Below, piece after piece: positions 36,819 to 47,470 of a stretch of 64,000 nucleotides of DNA. The translations under genes and the position numbers were made by a program. Each line of letters begins with the position of its first letter. Position 1 is the first letter of the stretch. The stretch lies in assembly GCF_022682495.2 (NCBI RefSeq), contig NC_071392.1, positions 87,126,797 to 87,190,796 of the forward strand, written 5' to 3'. This stretch comes from Desmodus rotundus (Eukaryota; Chordata; Mammalia; Chiroptera; Phyllostomidae). The notes below the pieces were generated by a model. That model ran no database searches. It was not told the origin of the DNA and saw nothing but the letters and a program-made list of their open reading frames with translations.

Positions 36819-37650
36819 GTGTTTTGTGGGGAGGCTCCGCCTGCAGGCCCCCCCGCAGCCGCCATGGGTGAGAATAAGTCTACGAAGGCATGATCTGCTT
36901 GGGGAGGAAAGGTGGCCAATTTCTCAAAGGAGAAGGGCCAAGAGCCTTTTCCTCAGTGGGCTTTTATTGGGTTCAATTTGCACAGGAATACAGGTAAAGC
37001 TCATCAATCATTGTCAGGCAGTAAGGATCAAATAATAGATAACAAACAAAGAACTCTGAGGGCTTATTCTGAGTCTGGGTCAGTTAGCTAAAGGGCTATA
37101 AGACTTTGGGAAACAAACTCATTTCAGGCTTGGACCCTTATCATTTAAATTGAGGGTCTTAGCAAAGCAGGTTTCACAGGGTTTTATGTATTCTTTCTTA
37201 GGCCTGATCGTCCCAGGGAATCTGCCCTTTCCAGCACAGGGCTGCACTGCCCTCTGTCATTGTTTCAGGCTTAAGGCAGGCAGGGGAAGTAAGGCAGCCA
37301 AGAGATTAGGAGACTTCTTGCAGACAGAATGAGGACTCAGGCTATGTCAAAACTGAGGGGCAAGAGTCCATCACCCCCTTTTTCTATAGCCCTCCAAGTC
37401 CTTCCCTGTGGGCCTCTTTGTGACCACACCTGTCTTAGGTGGTCCCTCCCTTGAGGAATCTTACCCATCATTGGCTAACTTGTCAGGCTCAGGGCCAAGC
37501 AGGGTGAAGTAAAGTGGGCAGGGGTGGTGCTCCTGCCAGGGAGATAAGCTTTGTCTCCTTAGTGGCTTATGGTCCCAAGGTCTCTGACTCAGCCTTAACT
37601 ATGGGGGTTACAGCTTGTGAAACCAGGCAGGGTGGTTCCCAACAGTGTTT
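36819..37650 (-). mobile_element. solo endogenous retrovirus LTR with 6-bp TSD
   Basis: An 820-bp LTR body (36825-37644) bounded by TG...CA, with 6-bp duplications 'gtgttt' at 36819-36824 and 37645-37650. On the minus strand it starts 'tgttgggaaccaccctgcct' and ends 'ggaggctccccaca'. An AATAAA polyadenylation signal lies near 36966-36971 (seen as 'ttttatt' on plus), leaving about 140 bp of R/U5. The minus-strand 'ggctatagaaaaagg' (about 37383-37397) is a possible TATA box, though far upstream. No gag, pol or env sequence adjoins it, so recombination between two LTRs probably removed the provirus. The 6-bp duplication fits class II-like elements but does not prove it. Confidence 0.85.
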
Positions 37651-38621
37651 AATGGTCTGATATTTATAAGTGACCTATTTCAAACCATTGTTTCGCCTTG
37701 CTTTTCTTCTCCATAGAGCCAAATTAGGGGGATAGTTGGAGAATTATTAAAAAGTAATCTTAATATGGTTTAACTCCTGGAGAAAGTCATTTGGAAAGAA
37801 ATATATTATTATTAATTGAAAACAAAAAAGCAAAGCAAAAGTCTATGTAGAATTGTCTAAGTCAAATTTTCTCTAACCTTTGCTGCTTCCTCCAAATGGC
37901 CTTATCAAAAATAACCATTTTTAATAGTCTCTAGATTTTGGCTATTCTAATAGTTAATCTTTTTTTTAATTTAAGCTATACATCTATATACCAATTTCTT
38001 GATTTATCAACTTGGATTGAATATTGTTGACTCTTAGTTTTTGAAAAAATGGGAATTAAATGTAATTTTATCATCAACTCCATTTTCTCTGTAATTTTTG
38101 TTTAAATCATTGGATTCTATAGGTAAACTCGATGATATTTAAATGTTTTCTGATTCATCAGCTTCAGATACTGTGTTTTTAACTCCCAAGTAGAGAAGGT
38201 TTGGAAATTATCTTTTATTTTCTAAAATGTTGGCAATTTTCAGATTTTTAAAATGTCAATGTTTGTAGCATTTACATTTTATTCTGTAACCATAAGTAGT
38301 TTCTACTTTGGTTTGTGTCTGAGTCAAAAAATGTAAACCCAGTCAGTAAAGAATTATGGGCATATGAGTATTATTTGTGGCAAAACCAATTCTCTAACTA
38401 GACCCATAAATGAGGCCTTGTAATTCTCTCCCACTGAAGGGATTAGATAAAATATCTTCTCAGCCACCACTACATATAAGTATTTACATTATGTCAAGTT
38501 GAAAAATTCTTATTTCATTGTCGGTGTTGCTTTCAAATTTGAAATATGGTAGATCTATTTGAAACATAAGATGCCCTGAACCTTCTTTCTTGATCAATAT
38601 TTAACGCTAACCGATGGGATT
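37651..38621. other. AT-rich unassigned stretch
   Basis: No gene or named repeat seen. Confidence 0.5.
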
Positions 38622-38855
38622 AAAAAGTTGTCAGTGTAGCTCTGATGGTGTAGCTCAGTTGGTTGTGCTTCATCCCAAAGGGTTAAAGGTCACTGGTTTG
38701 ATTCCAGGTCAGGGCACATGCCTGGGTTGCAGGTTTGGTCCCTAGTTGGGGCGCATATGAGAGGCAACCAATCTATGTTTCTCTCCCCCTCTTTCTCACT
38801 CACTCCCCCTCTCTCTAAAAATAAATAAATAAAATCTTTAAAAATAATTGTTAGT
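38622..38855 (+). mobile_element. VES SINE, diverged
   Basis: The body is about 38636-38840. The head has A box 'tggtgtagctcagttgg' and B box 'ctggtttgattccaggtc', followed by 'agggcacatgcctgggttgc', a CT-rich tract and an AAATA tail. Flanks 'aaaaagttgtcagt' and 'aaaataattgttagt' look like decayed target duplications, so this copy seems older than the one at 29256. Confidence 0.9.
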
Positions 38856-39545
38856 ATATTTGTTGTGTTTGTTTAAACACCAGTCTTTTTTTTCCTCAAA
38901 AGAACTCCTTATAACTATTTGATTTTAAAACTTTTACTATTTTCATATATAGAAAGTACTTAGAAATGAACACTTGGCGATAATGTGATATGTTCTGCTA
39001 GTAGTTAATCCATACATAAGTTATTGCTTATGTGTACATATAGTTATAATTAGATTTACAATTAAAACGTATCACAGAATTCTCAGTGCAAATATTGTAA
39101 ATATGTTATAATATGACAAATGGCATATGACCATGCTTATATATTTAACTGATGGCATTTTATGCATGTAATGTATAATTTATATATATTTTAAAAGTGA
39201 GAGCTGTTTAGACCCACATTTTTGAGGAAAAACATTAGAGAATGTCCTGGGTACCAATTCCAAAATTAACATCAGAGTGAGAGGAAATAAAGGCCCAAGA
39301 ATATTAGAAATCATTCTTCTAGTAGCCAAACACATTTATCTACTGAGAATTATATTTATTATGCTTTAGCTTAATAAGCTATATACTTAATAAGCTGTGG
39401 TGGCAAGAGAAGCCCTAAATCATTTTAACCTGAATCTTTTATCTTCTTTCCTAGCAGACACTCGGTGTGGCGAAGGACGGAGGTAAAGAACACTGTACTG
39501 AAATCAGTGTACTGGTTGTGTTTTTTTCCCTCCCTGAATCCTCCA
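38856..39545. other. AT-rich unassigned stretch
   Basis: No gene or named repeat seen. Confidence 0.5.
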
Positions 39546-39549
39546 GTTC

Positions 39550-39900
39550 CTTGTCTGCATGAAGGTAATCATCATCATACATACTACTACTGAGCTGCTG
39601 CAAAGATTAGAGATAATGCATGTATGATGTCTCACTCAGTCAACGGTGACTATTAGTCTTGCTCATTGCATTTACTGGTAACGAACAGGCATATAGTGGA
39701 CAACCAGCACAGATGGGGTGCCATGTTGCTGTTACATTTCATGCTACAGCACCCTTCAGCCTCAGAATTCTCTTGTGGAGAACAGGGTTATAACAATATC
39801 TATTCCCCAGAGTGGTCATGGTCCTTACATTTAGAAGAACATAAGTTATGTGAAACAGTGTGTAAACTATAAAACTCTACCAATGTTAGATATTGAAATG
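39550..39900 (+). repeat. two MIR-like fragments
   Basis: Two neighbouring blocks recall the MIR 3' half: 'aaagattagagataatgcat' at 39601-39620, and 'aacagggttataacaatatc' followed by 'cccagagtggtcatgg' at about 39780-39820. Both are weak, diverged matches. Confidence 0.45.
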
Positions 39901-41585
39901 GGTTATTAGGATGAGGCAAAATACATTAAAGATCAAAATATGCCTTTGCAAACATTGTGGCTGATACACTCTAAAGTGGGATGAATCATGTCAAAAAAAT
40001 ATGGATTGAGGTTTAGAATATACTTCTTCTCGGGATATTAATGGACTGTACTGGTTATTGAAAGAAAGCCCTGTGAAATAACTACTAATTATATATTTGG
40101 AATATGAGCCGCCATAGGTTAAATCACTTGGTAGCAATCACACAACCAAAATAGTACTGGGCTGTGATTCAGCACAGGCAGTGTGACTCCAGAACAAACT
40201 TATTTTTGAAAGAAGAATGCAGAAACCTATTATATGTCAAAGCAGTAACAAAAAATTTACTTTGAAAGGCACATCATGAATCTTCCCAAGAGCTGGGTTT
40301 GTGATGTCCATGAAGGAATCAAAAAGATATATTTAAATTTTTATTTTTAAAATCTTTTATTAATGGATTCACTTCTCTCTAGTATACTTGAGAGTACATA
40401 AAAATGAAGGTGAAGAATAGGATTGGGAAAATCTTTCTTTAAAAAGTAACCATTTCCCTTCAACTGTAATTTAAAAAGAAGAAAGTTCTAGTACTCTGGC
40501 ATTTAGAAATGGCATCTCTTCGGCCTTGACGCTGCAGGAGTTAATACAGCCAGCACACTATAGAATCCAAGTCCAGGACAGGTAATGTCAGCAGGAGCTT
40601 GGAATAAACAGCTACTACTGACCTGTCATGGCTGTGTCTTGAGTAATGGGGTTCATTCATTTCTGCATTTTAATGAAATTGTAAATTGCCATTTTCCTCA
40701 CAGTTTGAAGTATTTTTTTTAAACGATAGAGCTATAAATGTGAAAACCAAATTAACTTGTCACATTTGACTGGCTAAAGTATTTCCCAGTCCCATTTTTA
40801 GGGTATTGATAAAACCTCAATAATCAGAGATTAGGAGGAAGAATGGCATTTGGCAGGGTTACAAAAATGTCCCACGGATGAAAGATATGAAGAAAGCTGG
40901 TTAATATATGGTTGTTTTTGAAGCACAGAATCTTATATTAAAAACAAGAACACAATCCTGGGGTTAATGTCAATGAATCAATAGCCACAGTTCAGAATAG
41001 CACTACCACGCCATACTGATTGACACTGATATTCTATTCTGTATTAAATTAACCCTACAGTATTCTCAGGGAATTCTCTATTTTGAGTAACTTAAATTTA
41101 CTCTCCCCACCTTAACCCAGTTATTTCTGAAGGTAAGGACTTTTTTTCTAGGTAGTGGTACACTTGAATTCATAGGTCTACAAGGAATACTATCTAGACA
41201 ATGGAAAAACCATCATCTTGAGGAGAAAAAGGAAGCTTCCTTGTGGAGAGGTACTTCTTCAGAAGAACCCTTGGGGGGAGGGGCTAGATGAAAGGCCACT
41301 CCCACCAGCATTATCAGTGGCTCATTTACTGAACCTTTCCGGGGAATTTTTGTGAAAAAGCATCTCCTGTGTTCCATCACATCAAAATACTTCCAGTCTG
41401 CACAGTCACCTAAATGTCTGTTGTCTTAACTGGCACAGCCTTACATGTGTGGAATAAAAACTATCAGGCTCCATGGAAGAAGAGCAGAGGTGGGGGCCTC
41501 TTAAGCAAGTGGCTGGACCCTGTTTTCATGAAACACTTACTTATCAAAAACAAAGACCCAACTTAAAACCAACTAGCTTTTTATG
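39901..41585. other. unassigned stretch
   Basis: No supported gene or repeat. Confidence 0.45.
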
Positions 41586-41589
41586 AACA

Positions 41590-42075
41590 GTGGAGAACTC
41601 TCTGTGCTTTCTGTTCAATTTTGCTATGAGCCTGAAGCTGCTCTAAAAAAAGGTAAAGTTTATTAATTCTCAAAAAGAATACTATAAACAACTTTAGTGG
41701 CTAATTAAATGCCAATGGCATCATTAAAAAAGTAACTGACACAGGTTCCCCTCATACACAAGAACCACGAAAAGTTTGCTCAGTGAAAGAAGCCTGCCAT
41801 AAGAGACCATATATTGTGTGATTCAGCTTATATGAAATTTCCAGAATTGGCGTATCTATAGAGAAAGGAATAGTGGCTGTCGGGGGTTGGGGGTTCAGAG
41901 GTGTGGGAGGTTAGGGAGTGACTGCCAATTGTTGTGGAGTTTTCTGGGACAGGGGATGATAAAAATGTTCCAAAATTATTTTGAGAATCAATGTCTGTCT
42001 CTGGGAACGCACTTAAAACCACTAAATTATATACATTAAATAAGGAAATGTAATGGTATTTACATTACCTCTCAG
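41590..42075 (+). mobile_element. two consecutive old L1 3' ends
   Basis: The first piece (41590-41670) ends 'ctctgtgctttctgttcaat' then 'aagctgctctaaaaaaagg', the 3' terminus of an old L1 family. The second (41755-42075) has 'gtgattcagcttatatgaaa', a G-rich tract, 'aatcaatgtctgtctctggg' and 'taaaaccactaaattatata', another L1 3' UTR. Both read plus. Confidence 0.65.
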
Positions 42076-43004
42076 TAAAGCTGTTAAATAATCTATGGCT
42101 ATCATAAAATCATTCCGATGTAATATATACTTCATGACAAAACATACGATGACCTCCTATTAGATGGTCTTTTTGAGACAGATGTTCTATCAAACAATGG
42201 TACTTCCTTCTTTCACATGTAATTGATGATATTAGGTGAACTGATCCTCAAACACGTGGGTCTGTGGTATAATCTAACACCTGAACAGATGTTTTAGAGA
42301 CCACTCTATATGTACATATATTCATTTAAGACATTCTACTCTAGTGTCATTAGTTAAAAAGAAAGATGCTACAGGAGTCCAATGAGATTGGACAAGGACC
42401 ACCGCTACCTTTACCTTTGGTCAAGGATACTTTAGCAGATAAACGATTTTTACAGCAATATCAATTAAGTACGGATAGCTGGGTTCGGCTCTGCATAGTG
42501 GCTTTTTCTAAAACATGAGTTCAAGTCCAATGGTTCACAGTATACGTTTTAATTTTCTATGGAAATATACAGTTACATATTTGAACACTTTTTGTGATCA
42601 AAGAGACCAGAATTCAGGAGATTTGATCTACAAAAAGCATATCAGAAACAGAAATGGTTGACTTCCAAGCTGTAGAGCCGTATTGAAACTTGCTGTGGGT
42701 TTCTGGGACCATGAAGTGCTCTGTTTGCCCCACTCACCCTCCTCGACAGTGCTTTTAGCCTTTCCTGGGTCCTCCTCCCTTGCTGAGTCATCACAGTTGG
42801 TGTGTTCTATGGCTCAGTCGAAAGAGCTTTCCTTTGCTCTATCTGCATTCACTCCTAAATAATCGCATATAACTCTCCTTTGAAATAGCATAGATAAGAT
42901 AAATCTAACATTTACATCCCTCTAGGTGGGACAGACTTAAGAGCACTGTGCCACACCACACTGGAGCATGCATGAGGCAAAAGGAAAAACCAGTAATATC
43001 GATC
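42076..43004. other. unassigned stretch
   Basis: No supported gene or repeat. Confidence 0.45.
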
Positions 43005-43570
43005 CTGTCTGTATTATTGCTCTATCGCTGTTGAAATAAATCACTGCCCACTTAGCATCTTAAAAAAAATCAAACGGATGTGCATGTCACAATCTGTAGG
43101 TCAGAATTCTAGTAGGTACATCTGGCTGCTGCGGTCCAGTCCCCACGAGGCTGGTCAGCTGGACGGGGCTCTTTTCTGGACGCCCTGAGGGAGAATGGGC
43201 TTCCAGGCTTATTCAGGTATTGGTAGAACTCAGTACCTTGAAGTTGTAGGACTAAAGTCCCTGTTTCCTGGCTTGTTGTTGCCCAGGGGTTGTTCTGAGT
43301 TTCTCGCGTCCACCTCTTGCCATTCCCTGGCTTGAGACTCATCACTGCTCACTTTCAAAGCCAACGACGACAGGTTGCGTCTTTCTCATGCTTTCGATGT
43401 CTTCTGACTCTTCTTCTACCACAGATCTCTGAGTCTCTTGGTTTTCTTTTCTGCTGTTAAGGGCTTTGAGATTACATGGGGCTGATTTAACAACTCGGGA
43501 TGATCTCCTGGTTTTCAGAGAGACTGCTTAGCAGCCTTAATAACGTGGACCAAGCCCCTTTTGGTGGGTG
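43005..43570 (-). mobile_element. MaLR-type LTR, minus strand
   Basis: On the minus strand the 3' end matches the MaLR/MLT1 pattern: 'cttctgacctacagaactgt'-like sequence (here 'attctgacctacagattg'), a short 'taagatgctaagtgggcag' and 'gcaataatacaga' at the terminus. The upstream part ('gcctggaagcccattctccc') fits the same LTR body. A short minus-strand frame (43109-43345) inside it is not a gene. Confidence 0.5.
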
Positions 43571-43964
43571 AGGTCCTGTATTCACAGGCATATTACTAAG
43601 TGGCAGTGATTGGGGGGACCAAGTCCTCCCTACCAAAACACATTGAAAATTTTTGCTATTTTGTTCACCTTAATTTTGATTTTTAATAAAATATCACATT
43701 AAATATGGATTACGATCACTGAGTGTTCTGGCTCACCTTTAAATCTAACAAAAGAGGTGAGTACCTCATTCACCTCACCATAATTTCAGCCTTGTGATAT
43801 CACTGCCTGCCTACTGAGATCTTCGGCTGGAACCCCAATGGACATCTCAAATGCATCACGTCCCAAATCAAACTACCGATTTCTCTTCTACAACCTGCTG
43901 TTTTTTATTTCAATAAATAACCATCCCCATTGATCCAATTGCTAAAGGCCAAAATACTTGGAAT

Positions 43965-44440
43965 TCACCTGGGTCTTCCAGTTCAACTCAGAGTGAAACT
44001 CAAATCCTCATCTACAGTGTAGATGCCCCCTGTGATCTGGCCCCTCGCCATTTAACACTGTCTCCCTCATTCACGCTACTTGGGCGTGTAACCACACTGA
44101 CCTCCCTGTTATTTTACCAGTATTCCAAACAGGAACCCAACTAGAGCTACTTCTTCCACTGAGAGGTTCTTCTCCCAGATTCTGCTTAGCTCAGTCCCTA
44201 AATTTATTCTCCACTCAAATGCCACTTCAGACCCATCTCCGGCCCTTGTCTCTTTATTCTTCTTTATTTTCTTCACAGAGCTTATAATCACCTGACAACT
44301 TACTACAATGCTTTAAATGTATCACGTGTCTTCTCCCCTGTGAGTTCTCCATGGAGACAGATCTTTGCTTTGGTCAGCTGTATCCCCAATGCTTAGAACA
44401 AAACCTGACACATGGTAGGTATTCTAGATACTAAAGAAAC
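43965..44440 (+). mobile_element. LINE-2 (L2) 3' end
   Basis: It follows the L2 3' region in order: 'cccctgtgatctggcccctc', 'accacactgacctccctgtt', 'caaatgccacttcagaccca', 'cagctgtatccccaatgctt' and 'cctgacacatggtaggtatt'. It is an ancient, inactive copy. Confidence 0.85.
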
Positions 44441-45094
44441 ACTAGTGGATTCAGTGACAGGTGCATGCAACCCTACAGCGTAGAGTAGAATGCAGTATGT
44501 TCTCATAGGACATAAAGATAGGCTTATAAAACCTCTGATATTTGTGGAAAACGGTGGGCTCTTTAAAAATCAGTAATCAAATGGCCAAAGAGCCCTCCTA
44601 CTTTGAAAAGACTTCTCCTCAATCTGAAGGTATCTATAGATTCAGAGGTCATAGATTCATGGACATTAATAGCAGTAACTTCTGTGCATGAGATCGATGA
44701 ATTATAAACAGTTTACAAGCAGGAAATTGATGGGTGGAATGATAACGTTATGGCAGTGTTACATAGGCATACTTCCTGTACAGACAACAAGGATACAAGA
44801 CTAAACAAAGTCGTAAAGGAGTTACATGGCATGGTGCTGTATCATGAACTTCCGAGTTCCGTTGTGGTAGCCGTTGGTGGTCCATGTTCCATTAAAGAAA
44901 ATTAATTTAGGGTACACTTTGCTTAGGAATAACTACACCCTCATCATCACTCTAGATGTTTATTGTGTTCATATGTGCATTGCTGACTTAGGCCCTATGT
45001 AGATGCAAAGACATGCCATAGATGTCCCCAGAGTAAAATAAAATACAATCTTACAAGATATTGCCTGCATACCTACAGTAAAAGCTTTTTATAT
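44441..45094. other. unassigned stretch
   Basis: No supported gene or repeat. Confidence 0.45.
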
Positions 45095-45309
45095 ATGGGG
45101 TCTGGCACAAATAATGCCCCTCTTTTATTACAAAATCTTTTATTACAAAATCATAAGCATGGAATTCTGTAGCATAACAATATCACATTCAAGCACACTC
45201 TATGACATTTTAGGTGAAATGTTCAAATTAAAACTATAAATGATTGCTCCCATACTATAATCCCTCCCAACCACACTCAAGCAGGCGTTACTTCCTCCGG
45301 ACCCAGGAT
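45095..45309 (+). mobile_element. TA-flanked MITE, copy 2 of 3
   Basis: Same orientation and landmarks as the copy at 23553: 'ggggtctggcacaaataatg', the doubled 'ttattacaaaatctttt' motif, 'ataagcatggaattctgtag' and 'ccaaccacactcaagcaggc'. The right terminus is altered ('ggacccaggata'). Left flank TATATA. Confidence 0.78.
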
Positions 45310-45499
45310 ATGTGCAGAATGCAAAACTACAGAAAAATGTGAGAGCAGGACATAGTTTAAATACCCATCATTCTTAGGTTTCTTGAAACACTTAGATTTT
45401 AATTAAAATATTCTAGGATAAAATTCCAAAGGGATAATTTAAGAGATAAGAGGGCTGTGGGATAAGAAATCAATCCATGTGGTTGAAGAATTATTTTTA

Positions 45500-45905
45500 G
45501 GTAAGGAGAAGTGTTTGAAGAGAGAGCCTTTTCACTTGTATGTGGAATCTAATGAACAACAACAAAAAAAGAAAAAATAGAAACAGGCTCATAGATACTG
45601 AGAACAGACTGACAGCTGTCAGATGGGAGGGGGATGGGGGCTGGGTGAAAAGGGTGAAGGGATTAGGCAAAAACAAAAACCCTCATAGACAGAGATAATA
45701 GTATGGTAATTACCAGAGAGAAAGGGAGGTGGGGGGAGGGGAGATGAGGGTAAAGGGGGATAACTGGCGATGGAAGGAGATGTGACTTGGGGTGGTGAGC
45801 ACACAGTACAGTGTACAGGTGATGGATTATAGAATTGTGCACTTGAAACCTATATAATTTTCCTAACCAACTTTCATCCCAATAAATTCAATAAAAATTG
45901 AAAAA
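45500..45905 (+). mobile_element. L1 3' UTR, bat type
   Basis: It begins 'tcacttgtatgtggaatcta' and continues 'gactgacagctgtcagatgg', G-rich 'gggatgggggctggg', 'gtatggtaattaccagagag', 'ggggaggggagatgaggg', 'tgacttggggtggtgagcac' and an 'aataaattcaataaaaattg' tail. It keeps the full 3' UTR and is 5' truncated. The minus-strand Pro/Ser-rich frame at 45619-45804 is antisense to the G-rich tract. Confidence 0.88.
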
Positions 45906-47215
45906 ATAAATGGGTAAAAAGAGGTACAGTGGATATCCCAGGTTGAGAAAATTCCATATGCAGTTATAGATACATTGTAATTATTGCTAGCAATATAGTG
46001 CTTTACATTTTATGGAGTGAAGGCAAGTCTTGATTTAAAATGAAGAAGAAAAAGAAAATAAATAAAATGAAGGAGAATCCCTATACGTTGGTCTTAAATT
46101 GTTTCTCTGGATGCAGAGAGCAAATGAAGTTCGAATGGCCCTTTTGACTGCGACAGACACCCAGACCCCAAATTTTTAACTCAGTTCTGAAAATTCAGGG
46201 TTAAGAATGAATTCCTGGCTTAGGAGTGCTCTACAGAGTTGAAACTATCAAAAGCATTTAGTGTCTTGTAAGTACTAATGGTGTTGTGGACAGTCTTCTG
46301 TGTCCAAAATAGGCTTATTAAGATAAGGAAGAGTGCCGAGTCTGCTATGGAGCACTTCGGCTCCTTCATTCCCCTCCCTAGTGGACCCCAAAAGTCTGAA
46401 GCAGAAACATGTTGGTCTTCCTTTAGTGTTTTGCCAGAGATTAGCTTTTTACCCATGTGTGAAGAAAGTGACCCTGCTGATTACAGTCCAAATGACAAAA
46501 AACGTAGTCGTCTGTAGGAGAACATTACTCCTACAAGTCACATTGAAGATTGGGAGAGAGGGGATTGCTAGGGTCAGAATGCCAGGACTTTAAATTTAAA
46601 TCACCTTTCTCAAATTACATGATTCCAGAATCAAAGGGGTGGTCATTTTGCTACCATATTTTTGGTTTGCTGGGCTGTATATTTTAAGTTCCATCAATAG
46701 ATTTTCCTTCTTCCACCCCTTTAGTTTAAGGTTTTGTTCTATGTGAAAATTCAATTTCTTCCTGCAGAGCTTACAGGTAAAATTTTATCAGTGTTGGCAG
46801 CCTCGTGTTGCATGGGTGTCAAAGGATAGAGATGAACAATGAAACATATGTGAGTGGGAGATGGGACACTGGCCAGAGGAGGGGAGGAGAGGAGAGCCCA
46901 AGACTCAGCACCCTTAGGTTCAAGTCTTGCTCAAGGCTTCACTTGAGTGAGTCACTGCCTTTGTATGAAGGATGTCACCTTTGCTAGACAGCAGGGCATA
47001 TCGTGTATCACCTGGGCTCTTCCATCCAGTTCAATTTCGTAACTCTTGAGAAGAAGTCATCTGACGAGATCCTATTATGTATGTGAGCATACCATGGCTA
47101 CAAAAATAAGAAAAACTCCAAATAACCTCAATGAAGCAGGTGTAGTGTCTAAATACAACATTCTATATCCTCTTCCCTACCAAATAAAACAAAACAAAGC
47201 ATATATATGTATGAA
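45906..47215. other. unassigned stretch with a possible MIR
   Basis: No supported gene. Around 46870-46970, 'ggttcaagtcttgctcaagg' and 'cttgagtgagtcactgcc' resemble a MIR core. Overlapping open frames at 46220-46593 on both strands have no domain. Confidence 0.4.
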
Positions 47216-47219
47216 CCAT

Positions 47220-47470
47220 GTATGTACTAATACCATAGTAGGGCTTATTGTGTACCTACTAGGAGCCAGGCAGTGCTGTAGGCACTTGACATGTGTCCAT
47301 GAATAAAAGATGAAAACATTTGCTCTTGTGAAGCATAATTTTCTAGCAGAGTGATGATAAAGTATAAATAGGCTTAAGAAAAAGACATTAGCTAGGACAT
47401 AAAACTGTGATAAGTGGTATGGAAAAGAGAAAAATATGAGCAGGATAGAAGGGCTGGGAGTGGGGATTGA
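47220..47470 (+). repeat. ancient mammalian interspersed repeat
   Basis: The string 'attgtgtacctactaggagc' followed by 'caggcagtgctgtaggcact', and later 'ctgtgataagtggtatggaa' and 'gggctgggagtggggattga', match a common mammalian-wide repeat I recognise but cannot name with certainty. A second, shorter copy lies near 60565. Confidence 0.55.

Noticed and set aside
45619..45804. Pro/Ser-rich minus-strand frame
   Set aside because: Antisense of the G-rich L1 3' UTR; composition only.
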